Shown one piece after another: positions 34,877 through 46,000 of a stretch of 64,000 bases of DNA. Where the stretch lies: the NCBI RefSeq assembly GCF_029784155.1, contig NC_073692.1:373182813-373246812 (forward strand), in the 5' to 3' direction. The stretch comes from Uranotaenia lowii. Taxonomy: Eukaryota; Arthropoda; Insecta; Diptera; Culicidae. Made by a program: the position numbers and the translations under genes. Within the stretch, counting starts at the first letter, position 1, and each line of letters starts with the position of its first letter. The notes beneath the pieces were generated by a model. That model made no database searches and was not told the origin of the DNA. It saw only the letters and a list, made by a program, of their open reading frames with translations.

Positions 34877-36755
34877 TAAAACAGCAGAAACCAAAACTAA
34901 ACAGTTCTTTAAAACTAATAACACACTGTTAGCTCTCAAAGCTGATAAAGGGAACAAAACTGTACTAATGGAACGAGAAATGTACGACACAAAAATGAAA
35001 CAACTGCTTAGCGACGAAACAACTTATCAAATAATAAAAAGAGATCCAACCTCAGGCTTCCAAACGAAGAACAACGAACTTGTAAAACGTTTGGAACAGC
35101 TGACCCTCTTGGACAAAAAAAGAGCAGTTAAACTTCGTACATACAAAGCTGTGTGCCCTAAAATATACGGCCAACCTAAAGCCCACAAAGCAGGACTCCC
35201 CCTGCGCCCAGTCGTCCCATGTATGACAGCTCCCACCTACGGGTTATCTAAATTCGTAGGAAACATTTTACAGCAATCAATCACATCCAAATACACAATT
35301 AAGAACTCGTTCGAGTTTTGCGAATTTGTTAAAACTATCACTGTGCCCGACGGACACTTGATGGTTTCATTCGATGTCGTGGCTCTGTTTACATCTATAC
35401 CAATAGAGCTTGTACGCAAAAGCGTGATTGCCAATTGGGATCGCATCACCGCTCATACTCCCATTTGCCTCGATCTATTTTTAGAAACTATCGAGTTCTG
35501 TGTGAACAGTAGTTTCTTCTGCTTCAACCAGACTTACTACAAGCAAAAAACAGGCCTGGCTATGGGAAGCCCCATTGCTTCTCCCATCGCAGAGATTGTG
35601 GTTGACGATTTGCTCGATTCAGCAGCCACACAAAGTTCCATCCCGCTCCCACATATAAGAAAATATGTGGACGATTTATTCCTGATTCTTCCCGAAGACT
35701 CTGTGGAATATGTCCAAAGCGTTTTCAACTCACAACATAGAAACATACAATTCACCGTTGAGGTTGAAAAAGACAGAAGTTTGCCATTTTTAGACATGAT
35801 GTTGCACCGAAATGAAGAAGGAAAAATCACCACCGATTGGTACATGAAACCGATCGCGTCTGGCCGCTTTTTGAATTTCTACTCTTTCCATCCACTCCAT
35901 CAAAAGTTAAACGTCGCAACCGCCTTTGCAAAACGTGTTTCATTGTTTTCATCCCGAGCAAACAACAATGAAATCCACGAAATTATTCGCACCAACTTGA
36001 GACTGAATGATTACCCAATCGGTTTAATCAATGGGATTATCAATCGTCTCAACGAAAAAAGTGACATCCAAACAGCTATGGTAGCAGAAGAAAATAAAAT
36101 TTCACGCTCGCTCACAAATATTGATGGTCTAAGCGCAAACATAACAAAAACATTGCGTTCGGAATACGCAGATATACGAACAGCAAGTAAACAAGCAAAG
36201 ACTATTGGATGCCTTTTCCCGATAATAAAAGACAAAACACCACGGGACGAACAAACAAATGTAATTTACAGGATAAATTGCAAAGGACATTGGAAAGAGG
36301 AGGAAACACAAGAAACGGAAAACTGCGAAGCATGCTACATTGGATGCACTACGAGGAAACTAAAACAACGGATTTCACAGCACAGGACCCAAACAAATGA
36401 ACTCAAGCGATTATGGAACATCGGATACACGAAACAGGATTATGCAATTCAACAACTTCGCCAACAAACAGCCTTACTGGAACATGAAATAGCTATGGAT
36501 CATCTGTTCGACATCGATAAAGCGGATATCATCGACAGATGTGACAACGAAAACAAATTGTTAATACTGGAGAGTTGCCACATTAAAACAACAAAACATG
36601 CAATAAACCTAAAAAAAGACACCGAAAACATACATACATCATACGCAAACATTTTTAAAACCATCCAACACATACGAAAAATAAACCAAAAACATAAAAC
36701 TACCAACACAGAAACACAAATCCAACAACATTCAGAAAACAATAGCACGGACTAG
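34875..36755 (+). CDS. Penelope reverse transcriptase + GIY-YIG endonuclease, 5'-truncated
   Basis: The polyprotein would copy element RNA by target-primed reverse transcription, using its own GIY-YIG nuclease to nick DNA. The RT region shows KIYGQPKAHKAGLPLRPVVP (about 35160-35220), FDVVALFTSIP (motif A, about 35368), GLAMGSPIASPIAEIVVDDL (motif B, about 35555), KYVDDLFLI (catalytic box, about 35661) and LPFLDM (about 35780). The nuclease region shows NVIYRINC (about 36258), CYIGCTTRKLKQRISQH (about 36333) and a C-terminal Glu-rich stretch. The frame is intact to the stop at 36755. Upstream, the open frame to 34761 reads antisense of the inverted arm, so its first ATG and 38 codons are not Penelope protein. 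The natural N-terminus of the RT is missing, so this copy is probably inactive despite an undamaged core. Confidence 0.9.
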   Translation: MKTAETKTKQFFKTNNTLLALKADKGNKTVLMEREMYDTKMKQLLSDETTYQIIKRDPTSGFQTKNNELVKRLEQLTLLDKKRAVKLRTYKAVCPKIYGQPKAHKAGLPLRPVVPCMTAPTYGLSKFVGNILQQSITSKYTIKNSFEFCEFVKTITVPDGHLMVSFDVVALFTSIPIELVRKSVIANWDRITAHTPICLDLFLETIEFCVNSSFFCFNQTYYKQKTGLAMGSPIASPIAEIVVDDLLDSAATQSSIPLPHIRKYVDDLFLILPEDSVEYVQSVFNSQHRNIQFTVEVEKDRSLPFLDMMLHRNEEGKITTDWYMKPIASGRFLNFYSFHPLHQKLNVATAFAKRVSLFSSRANNNEIHEIIRTNLRLNDYPIGLINGIINRLNEKSDIQTAMVAEENKISRSLTNIDGLSANITKTLRSEYADIRTASKQAKTIGCLFPIIKDKTPRDEQTNVIYRINCKGHWKEEETQETENCEACYIGCTTRKLKQRISQHRTQTNELKRLWNIGYTKQDYAIQQLRQQTALLEHEIAMDHLFDIDKADIIDRCDNENKLLILESCHIKTTKHAINLKKDTENIHTSYANIFKTIQHIRKINQKHKTTNTETQIQQHSENNSTD

Positions 36756-37044
36756 TAATAACAGATCAAAGCAAAACAAAAAGTGAAAAGTAGTGACTGT
36801 GGAAAATCGATGCTGCGGAAATTTAATACAGAAAAAAGGAGGAAGTACGGATTTTTTCACAGTAAGTCAGACAGCACTACAAAACACTAGAATCACAAAT
36901 TAATCACAAAATATTGTAACAGACACAAATGACAGCTTTACCCGATCAGCCGAATCAAACCTGACAAGAAATACGACACATTTTAGGTAAGAATCAGTTA
37001 ATTTCGTGAAGATTTTTTGATATTTTGTTAACACACAATAAACA

Positions 37045-37097
37045 TTACAGTCCCTGATGACGATCCTATATGGATTGAAACGTTGGAACGTTAAATA
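37045..37097 (+). ncRNA. Hammerhead-ribozyme-like motif, right arm
   Basis: CTGATGA (37054-37060) is followed by GATCC-loop-GGATT, able to pair as stem II, then GAAAC and the self-complementary ACGTTGGAACGT as a short stem III. This order (CUGAUGA, stem II, GAAA, short stem III) is that of the hammerhead ribozymes reported in Penelope-like elements. One C directly after CTGATGA is unpaired and I find no convincing stem I, so activity is doubtful. Confidence 0.45.
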
Positions 37098-37190
37098 AAT
37101 AGTCGTTTTTGCTATTTGAATAGACTGAAAGCCGAAAAATCACCTTAAATTAAAGTAACAGTCGTCAAAAAACATCGTAAAGTTTCATTC

Positions 37191-39828
37191 CAAATCAAAC
37201 TTTAGACTCTTGAATTTATTGAATCGTGCATAATTCGCCTTCATGTATTTCTAAAAAAAACTAATCTAAGATAAAGCATGACTTCTCACTTCTAGCTGCT
37301 GGTGGTGGCAAAACATACACACACGCAAATGCACAAATACAAAAGCAATCTAAGGCAGCGCTCTAGGAGCATCTATAATGTAACATCACAGGATGGAATT
37401 TGCCTTTTTGTACAACTTCACCAGGTCATACCCCCACTACTTTTTTTCCTCGAGAATCATCGATTGAAAAAAGCGCTCCCCTCCAGATTCAAGTGCGTAT
37501 ATATTGTTGTCGTCTCACACTTTTGTCGAAATTCGTTTTCTGGATTTGGTTCAATCTAATAAAATGAAGAATAAACTAACTCAGGTTGTTCGAGCAAATC
37601 TAGATCTAATCGCACACAGACATAGAGTACAAGTACAGAGCCAGAGCTATGGTTGTTTCCACCTAAGATGGAAAAGCGAATATGTGGTGCTGCCTTAATG
37701 GATTTCGATTTGGAGGTTTTTTTTTTCGAATAAAAAATTGAATTTAGAATTATTTGATTCTAGAGATTTCCAATTGGAACCTCCTTTATGAAGAAGGAAT
37801 GAAAATAACTAGGTTTTTGGCGATATTCTATGCAAAAGAAATCACATTGAATTTGCCATGATATTTGCAATTGAAAAATTTTTAACACTAAAACAAGCGA
37901 AGTGATTGAAGCATTGTTAGGGTTTTTTCTGGTTCTGGTCGATGCAATCTACAAAAAAAAGTACTCTAAATTCTAAAACTAAATCCAATTTAGGATTTTG
38001 TCCTATTTTAATGGTTACAGGAATAGCCAATCAAGGGCGTTAAAATTGAACTCAAATTAATAACAAATAATACAAAACGATCATATTAAACAGAAGGAGT
38101 ATCGGAATAAAGTGTCGTGTTACTATGGGCTAATTTTGAATTCCAATTCAGTGATGTCGTGAACTAGTTAATAAAAAAGGATTAAATCATGTGAAATACC
38201 ACCAATCACCAAAAAAAAAAATACAATGAGGAAAAATGTACAAAGGAAACGGATAAAATAAAAAAAAAAACAAACAAACCCAATGAAGAAAAACACCGGA
38301 ATAAAAACAACCAAAGGACGAATTATCGACTTGACTAAAATAAAAATTAAGGAAAAAGCTGACAAACCAACAAAAATACTTACTAAAGGTTTTGGTATCA
38401 ATTGCACAATTGTTTTACCCTGTGTGTAATACGAAAACGATGAAAAAATTAGAGTAAAGAACAGTACACAGTTTTCAATCTGTTGTTGTTGTAGTTGTTG
38501 TTTGACTCTCGATGAACTACAGAGTTTTGGTTCGGTTTTTTTAAATGGTTGATTTTAATACGTCTATAAAAGATAGCTAAAGAGGGGAACAAATTTTCTG
38601 TATTTTTTTTCAAAACGGTAGGATAACGCAGATCGGTTTATTTTTGTTTTGTACCTAATGAAGTAAAATTTAGTAAAGGAACGAGAACACCAATTTAAGT
38701 AACGCTTTTGAAGAAAGATTTAGATATATATGACAAAACACTACAGTAAATATGTATATAGAAAATCGGAAAGAAAACCGTGCAAAAGATGTTTTGGATT
38801 GGAATTGGATTGGATTGATAACTAAGGATGGAAATATGATGATGTGAAATTTCACTCAGCAATCAGATACAATTGATAATGTGTTTCGTTGGCATTTTTT
38901 GAACTATGCCAGATCAAGTTCTTATAATGTGTTTATTCTTGTTGTATTAAGTTCTACAAATAAATTTGATTTTAATGTTTTAGTTTTTTAAACATTTTTT
39001 TTAAAGGAGTGCATAAATCATTCTGTTTTATATTAACGATAATCAATCCATGACCTAGATCAAATGTCGATAGTCTATGAAGTTGTTCCTTTTCATCTTC
39101 ATGGGTTTTGAAAGCTTATTGATTCATCAAATTACTTGACGTGTGAAAAAAAACTGTAATCTGAAAGATCTAATACTAATTCATAATTTTCATAACCCAT
39201 CACTGTAGAATAACTATCATGATGAATGATGGAAAATTTCATTAAAATTTTTAATATATAACAAAAATCAGATTATATTTTATTGAAACAGAATAAAAAT
39301 CTCTACATTTCCAACTAATTCAAAATAAATTGAAAAGAAAGTGTGAATTCAAAGTAGATTTCACATGAATAACTATTAAAATCAGTTCCATGAAACAAAA
39401 CTCTTATTACTTATTCGGAAAAAAATTTTCAAATAAATTTTAAGAACAATTATTATGATTTTTTTCATAATCATGACATCATAAATACAACTTTTACATT
39501 TCTTGATCAGAAATCTGAAACTCGGAATCAGAAGGGAAAAATAGAAAACAAATTTAACAAATATAAATTAAATCGAGATTTTTAATTTATTGTGTCATTT
39601 TATTAAAAAAAACTTCAATGCCCCGCTAGATGGTGAAACATATTTATAAATACATTCTATTATTTTTCCATCACAAAATATCTATCTGCCAACATTCGAT
39701 TTCCGAGTTTTGAAGTATTGTTCTGCTTGTTGTCTCAGAGACACAATGAATTGTTCGTTTTGGAAATTACAATGCTCATTATTTTCGTAAAGTTGAAGCC
39801 CATTCTTATAAAGGACTAGCTGACCCGT
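37191..39828. other. Unique DNA, no gene recognised
   Basis: Includes a less AT-rich patch at 37290-37700 and a TTGTTGTTGTAGTTGTTG run near 38482. ORFs of 60-85 codons have no recognisable features. It may be intronic or intergenic. Confidence 0.4.
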
Positions 39829-41802
39829 TGTGCTTTGCTACACCTTCCGGAAATAAATGTAATTTGTAAAAATTTATTAAAATTTAGATTTTAGAGAGCA
39901 TTGTTTTAAATCAAACCTCATCATACTTCAGAACCAACAACTTTGAAATGAGAGCTGCAGCTGCAGTTCTGAATAGCAATTTAAAGATGGTATATATTAT
40001 TTACTGATCTCTAAACTCGTTTTTCAAGATCTGAAATTTGTACTCTGTACCCAAAAAAAACCTTTTTAAATATCGTCCCTTCTTTGAAAAGCTCTTTATC
40101 TTAAATTTACATGGGAGCTCTCCCATCTTTTTCAATTTTTTCCCTCACTGCTTGAAGAAGGTAGGCAAACTTAACCGGCTCGATACCCAAACAGCACTTA
40201 TCATGGTAATGAAAAATATATTAAATTAGTTATGTGTTAAATACAGTGCAAATTTCTTTTTTTTTAAATAAATTTACTACGGTATACATATAAATATTTA
40301 AAAAAATATCAGTTGCATCACTAAATAAGTTCTCAGCGTTTTTTTTTTATTTTTTCTTTGAAAGTCAAATTTTCAAAAATTTAGTTAAAAACAAATTTCT
40401 AAGTTTACATTTGTCCCGCATATTGGGGCAAGTGTCAATGCAAAGCTTATTTACAGATGCGTCAGAGTAATGGCTTTAAAATGGATTTAATACGAATTCC
40501 TGTTTTTTGTTTTATCAAGTTTCACTGATACCTCTGCAGTATTCCTGCAATATAAATTTATGTTTGTTACTCCACTTTTAACGAATGCTGTTCAAAGGGA
40601 ATGACCTTCATTTACAAAGACATTTAAGAATTTTCAATATCCGCTGCAGTTTCAACATTCGGAATACCCCTTCTGGTCTTTCCAACATATTGAATCATTT
40701 TGAAGATGAATTTCTTAAAAGTTCGACGTTTGCCCTTGCCCCACCGTGTAAATTGACAGAGAGGAATATTGTTTTTAACACTTTAAGGGTAAACTAAAAA
40801 TTTCTTTTAAAAATTTTGCGTCCAGTTGAATATCGGTTCTAAAGTCTCGCTTTTCAAAAACGAAGCGGATTAAAAGTCTCTTTTATGCAGCCATGTAACA
40901 CAAAAACACTTTTCATGTTAAGTACGTACTTGAATTGGTATGTAAGCAAAAAGTACAATGGTTTTTTCAGAATTATTTAAAATAAAAAGCTCCCATTTTT
41001 ATTTCTAAATTCGTTTCAGTTGTGTATTTGGGCCGAAGTAACAATTTCTAGAAGAAAACCTAATTTTTAATTTATTTTTTTTAACAGAAAAAGTTGAACG
41101 TTTGAACATGTTCTAATGTTCCTTGAATGAAAAGTCGAATGCTACCTACATTAACACGAACTAAATATGGAAGTATTTTAGCAAATCTTTCAATTGGTTT
41201 TGATTCGATTAATAAAATACCAATCCGTGTCACATCTAGGCGTCATTTATTACCACGTGCTGTGTACAAATCAAATAAGCAAGAAAAAAACACATCTAGG
41301 TTGCATATCGCCCCACGTGTTTGAGAAACAGGCGCCTTATTGTTAAATTTTCCAGCAATCAATGAACAGTGTGCTTTGGTTACCATCCTCTTGCGACGAC
41401 GTTTGCTCGCCCATGGAGACGAAAAACAAACCCCTCAAAGAAAATATGCTTGGTTGAGAAATACGCGCCAAAATATTCCTACTGATCAGTATGCTATGCC
41501 TGGGTTACTATCCTTTTGCGACGTTGGCCGCGACGCCTCGACCATAGAGACGAAAAACAAACCGCCCAAAGGAAAAAAAATCTCAAGAAAATGGATGTCA
41601 TGACTTTAATTTGTTTCGAAAAACTACAAATTTTGTATGGAAGCCTCTCCTTCCTTAAGTCGGATGGAGTTTTGAATATTACAGAAACCATCCCCGGCCT
41701 CAAAAACCCTCAGATGCCAGTTTTGACGATGATCGGTTCAGTAGTTTCCGAGTCTATAGGGAACAGACAGACAGACAAACATTCATTTTTATATATATAG
41801 AT
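39829..41802 (+). repeat. Dispersed element with CTAGCTGACCCG head and ACAGACAGACAGACAAACATT tail
   Basis: The head CTAGCTGACCCGTTGTGC (39828) and the tail ending in ATCGGTTCAGTAGTTTCCGAG, a CAGACAGACAGACAAACATT run and TATATATATAG (41732-41801) resemble a dispersed arthropod repeat I have seen but cannot assign to a class. Inside, GGAGACGAAAAACAAACC-type sequence occurs twice (about 41417 and 41545), an internal duplication. ORFs at 41340-41800 are short and unrecognised. Confidence 0.5.
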
Positions 41803-42497
41803 TTACAAAAAAGCTCTTTCTTCGGATTATCACTTCACTTTATAATCAGAGTTTTAATTTATGACATTTCAATCATACACTTATATTGAATTTTAATCTG
41901 AATTGGATGGCAGAACCAGATGTCGGCCCTGAATTGTTATCTTAAACTCTACATTATAGAATTTTGTTTAATCTTTGTCTTGTTTTTATTCAATTCCAAT
42001 TTCAAAATCCTGTTCTTTATTCCAATATTGATTTAGAGGAATTTTTTTCTCATTGTTCTTTTAGTTTTTTTTTTTAAATTGTATAGTATAATTTGAAAAT
42101 TTTAATCATTCTTCCAAACCTACATTGTGATTCTGTTTTCCTATACGTAAAAATCCCAGACAAAACATAAAAACAGATTCCCTATAGAGAATTTTGTTAA
42201 AAAAAACTGATATCATATTCATGATTTCAATTCAGTTTTGATCACAACAAAACTTAAACTAGGTTTTGATTTTAACGGAGATATTCTTATTCAAATATTT
42301 ATTTTAAAATGCTGCAGCTACTCGCTTTTTAACATGTTCATTCTACACTATAATTTGAAATTAGGACTCGATTGTATTTGTGTGGTTCAAAAATATATTT
42401 TTTCAAGAAGAATTTTGATTTTCATTTTTGACTTTGCCTGTTCAACTGAAACTTTATTATAAGAGCGTATATTTATTCAGGATTCATCTTTCGAATA

Positions 42498-42663
42498 ATG
42501 CAAATGCATCTTCAAAGACCTCAAGGAAAAAATAAAACTGGTGATCGCATATGCAAACTTGAAAGTTATTTTCGTATATTTTGTGACGCAAAAAACTTTC
42601 GAGTTTGCATATGCGACCGCCAGTTTTATTTTTTCCTTGAGATCTTTGAAGTTGCATTTGCAT
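42498..42663. repeat. 166-bp near-perfect foldback
   Basis: The left arm starting ATGCAAATGC (42498) and the right arm ending GCATTTGCAT (42663) pair over about 75 bases each with only scattered mismatches, including the shared segments AAGGAAAAAATAAAACTGG and CGCATATGCAAACT. The loop is short (about 15 bp). It is either a tiny MITE or a hairpin source. Confidence 0.75.
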
Positions 42664-42840
42664 TCCTCATACAATTCAAATTTATAATCTTGTTTGATTA
42701 TTGTTAACCTTCTGCTACTGTTGTGTTCCCCAGATGAGGTTAAAATGTTACCTTCATTTTGGCTATTTCGATGTTTTGGCTATAGAGTTGTTTTTGACTT
42801 TTCTTACGCACACTTGCTGAGCGTGTACAGATGAGACGGG

Positions 42841-42917
42841 ACAATTAACCTCAAAAACTCTCGGTACAAAAATCGGGTAGCTGGTCGACACACATGGTCG
42901 TTTTTGAGGTTAATTGT
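42841..42917. repeat. 77-bp inverted repeat
   Basis: ACAATTAACCTCAAAAA at 42841-42857 is exactly complementary to TTTTTGAGGTTAATTGT at 42901-42917, with a 43-bp loop. It is likely a small MITE or hairpin. Confidence 0.7.
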
Positions 42918-43059
42918 TCCAAAATTGAAGAGTGGTGGTGCAACAACCAGCATAATTTCACGAAAACTACCAGTGGTAAATAGGACTACATATTTCAATT
43001 TTCTTTTTTACATTAATCGAGAAGGAATTTTAAGCAGAAATGTATCCTGAAAAGGAAAA

Positions 43060-46000
43060 TTGCTTCGGGCCGCCCAAAGGCTAAATCTGGCTTTGATAAT
43101 GGAAATAAATGAAATGTTTTTAAATTTTTCAATCGAAAGTTTAAAAGTTCAAATTTCAAGCTCTAATTTTTTTGTCGCTTTCAATCGAAACATTGGCTCC
43201 TGGAAAGGACAGAAGGTGGAAGCTGTGTTTTTCTTTTTAAAAATTTGGTTTAAAAGGCTTCAAGAGCATTATGTTTTCAGAACACAAAAGCTGAGAATTG
43301 AAAGACAAAGACAAACTTTTAAAAAATATATCGAAAATAATTATTATAGTTTGACTCAGGCCCGTGCGAAGGGTCCGTCCATGGGGAGGGTTTTCGAAAT
43401 TCATATTTTGCTGAAAATAATAACAATATCAAAAATAAACATTTAAAAGGAAAGAAATTTCTAACACTGTTTCTCACTCATGATTACCACACCAACTGGA
43501 CTGATAAAAAAAAACGAAATTTTCGAATCATAGCACAATGGAAGTTTAAAATTTTCGGTAAGTCATTGATAATTTTTTTTTCAAAATAATGTTCTTTATT
43601 TTGAACTAAAAATTTGTTTCAAAACAATTTCTGGCCATTTTTAAATAACCGAAAAGGAAAATGATAGTAATTGTTAATTTTTATTCATTTTAATTAAAAT
43701 TCTTTCCTGTTTCAAACCCAATCGAGCTTTAGTCTTAGGGTGAAATATTTATCTCAAATAAGGCTTTGAGAAAATCAACCATAAAAAACAATCAGCTAGT
43801 GATGAAAAAAGTTATTGATGAAAAACCAGTATTTTTCGTCCCTTCCGGGCAAAATACCTCATAATTTTATTCACGTTTGAGACTCAAGAAACACCTCCCT
43901 ATGGTCAGATCTTCTTGAAACTTGGCATGTGATCTTCTGGTAAGCTAATAAATAATTTTGACTTGGAGCGAGTGAGATTTATCATGTTTCATTCTTCCTA
44001 TACTATGATAAGTGTACTGCGGTTCGTTAAATTATTAAAAACTACAAAAATTTCAGTTATGGTAAAGAAGCCATAACTTTTTCAATTTTCAACCGATTTT
44101 GATAAATAACCACTTGAAATCTTTGTCTTAAATTGATATTTAAGCGCAAAATAAAATCTGATTTTTTAAATGCTATCATCGAGTGTAAAACTTTCGTCGA
44201 AACAAAATTTTCTCTAAAAAAAATGCGTTTTTTTATCATTTTTTTTCTCATAAAGTCACTAATATCAACAATACTGTTGGTCAAACGCAAAAACAGTGTT
44301 CAGATGATCGATAGAAAACTTATTCACCTTCAATATGCAAAAGAGGTATTTCAAATTACTGTTATGCCGTCCGAGATATTTTAATCTAAAGACAAGAACT
44401 TTTTTAATTTTTTCGACATTTCATATTTGGAGCATAACTGAAAAACGGTTCTACTGAGATTTTTTTGAATATTATTTTCGGATTCAGCGTCCGATTTCAC
44501 ATTGGAAATGACCTTCAGTTTACTGAGCTCAAAAATGCTGTTAACTAGTGTAATCAATGAAAACTGATAAAAATGAGTTATAAGGAGTTTCAAGTTTTTT
44601 TTTGTAAATATTGAAAGAACAAAGCAATTAAAAAATCAGTTATCATTTCGCATTGAAATAAAGTTTAAAGTTGCTACTTCGAGTATTTTTTATAATTTTT
44701 TAAGATTTATTTAAAAATCATGATCGATTCATAAAACCCGTTTTTATTTAAAAAAAATGAATGAAAAGTTTTAAATTTTCAATCGCAGATTTAAAAGTTT
44801 AAAATTGCAAGCTCCAAGTATTTTGTCACTATTGATTGAAATATTGGGTCCTGAAAAAAACAGAAGGTTGAAACTATGTTTTTATTAATAAAAATTTAGA
44901 TCTAGGGGCTTATGTGACAAGTGCACAAAAATTCAGAATAAAAAAACAAAGAAAAATTCATTAAAATTATTTCTAAACTATAAATAGTATGACTAAAAAA
45001 TTCGGCAAGTAATTCAAAAACTGAAAAAATTGAACTTCAAAATTTGATAAATTCATTCGAAAATTTAAACAAAATATGAAAATAAAAAATTTAAGTGTTT
45101 TGAAACATTTCTGAAAGTTTTATTTTATTAAATACGTTTCACCATAAGCTCTTACATAATTTAATTGACTCGAGCCAACAGCATTTTGGTGCGTTTCTTA
45201 ATGACTGAATTGGTAAATTTTAGCGTCTTGTACTCGAATCTTTTATCGAATTTAGTCGAACACTTTAAATTTTAATAACAAGGAGTTTTAAAATGTGTCA
45301 ATTATAAGTAAAATCAAACATTGATAACTGATTCACTAACAAACCTGTATATATGAACAAATCTGATTCTGATTTTGATTATCATACTTCATCAAATTAA
45401 GGAATAATATTATTATAAAAATGATGCTTGATCTTAAAAAAAATTCAACAATTAAAAAAAATGCAAAGATTTCATCAGAAGTACTTTTGACATTACTGCA
45501 GATAGTGTAAAAAAAAACTCGAATTAATTTATCATATTTGTGGAAACCTGCAAAAAGATTACATGTATGCTTTAAAATATCTAAAATTGAGTTTGGTTTA
45601 AAACTTCTTAAAAATTCGATAAATGAGAAAAAGTTAAAATACATAAAACTTCCATAACTTTTTTCCCAGAATACAAAATTTCTTGAAGTCTTGAGGAAAG
45701 CTTTAATTTAAATTGAAATATTTTTAATCTGAGGTTTTGTTATAAAAAGTGCCGCAATTTCTCAAATACTTTTTACTTATTTTCAAAGTCATTTCAATAA
45801 CAAAAGCTGATAGAAATATTGCATATTTCGATTCAGGGTACCTAAATTAGTCGAAATTACCTTTTGAATTCATTGCAGAAAAATGTAAATTTTGTGGCCT
45901 TGGGTAAATTATGTCTTGTGTTAAGCATAGTTTCTTGAAGAATATTTCATATCAGCATAACATTTGTAATGAAATAAACGATTTTTTTTAATGAAAAAAG

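Larger units (their letters stand above)
33846..37178 (+). mobile_element. Penelope-like retroelement with inverted 5' copy
   Basis: A 3.33-kb insertion flanked by a 12-bp direct repeat AAAGTTTCATTC. Its left 1,031 bp (33846-34876) are the reverse complement of its right 1,031 bp (36120-37150): every base pair of positions checked sums to 70996, so the arms carry no net indel. The 1.24-kb spacer encodes reverse transcriptase; each arm encodes the RT-endonuclease linker, a GIY-YIG domain and the 3' UTR. RT plus GIY-YIG is the defining Penelope organisation. In this family a 5'-truncated copy joined to an inverted partial copy is a known outcome. About 28 bp at the right end (37151-37178) lie outside the arm. 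Confidence 0.92.
41803..43059. other. AT-rich DNA with two hairpin-forming repeats
   Basis: Apart from the foldbacks at 42498-42663 and 42841-42917, I see no gene or recognisable element. Confidence 0.4.

Noticed and set aside
43060..43446. 128-codon ORF
   Set aside because: It crosses the left boundary of the nested hAT-like element at 43357, so it is a chance chimaera of two repeats.
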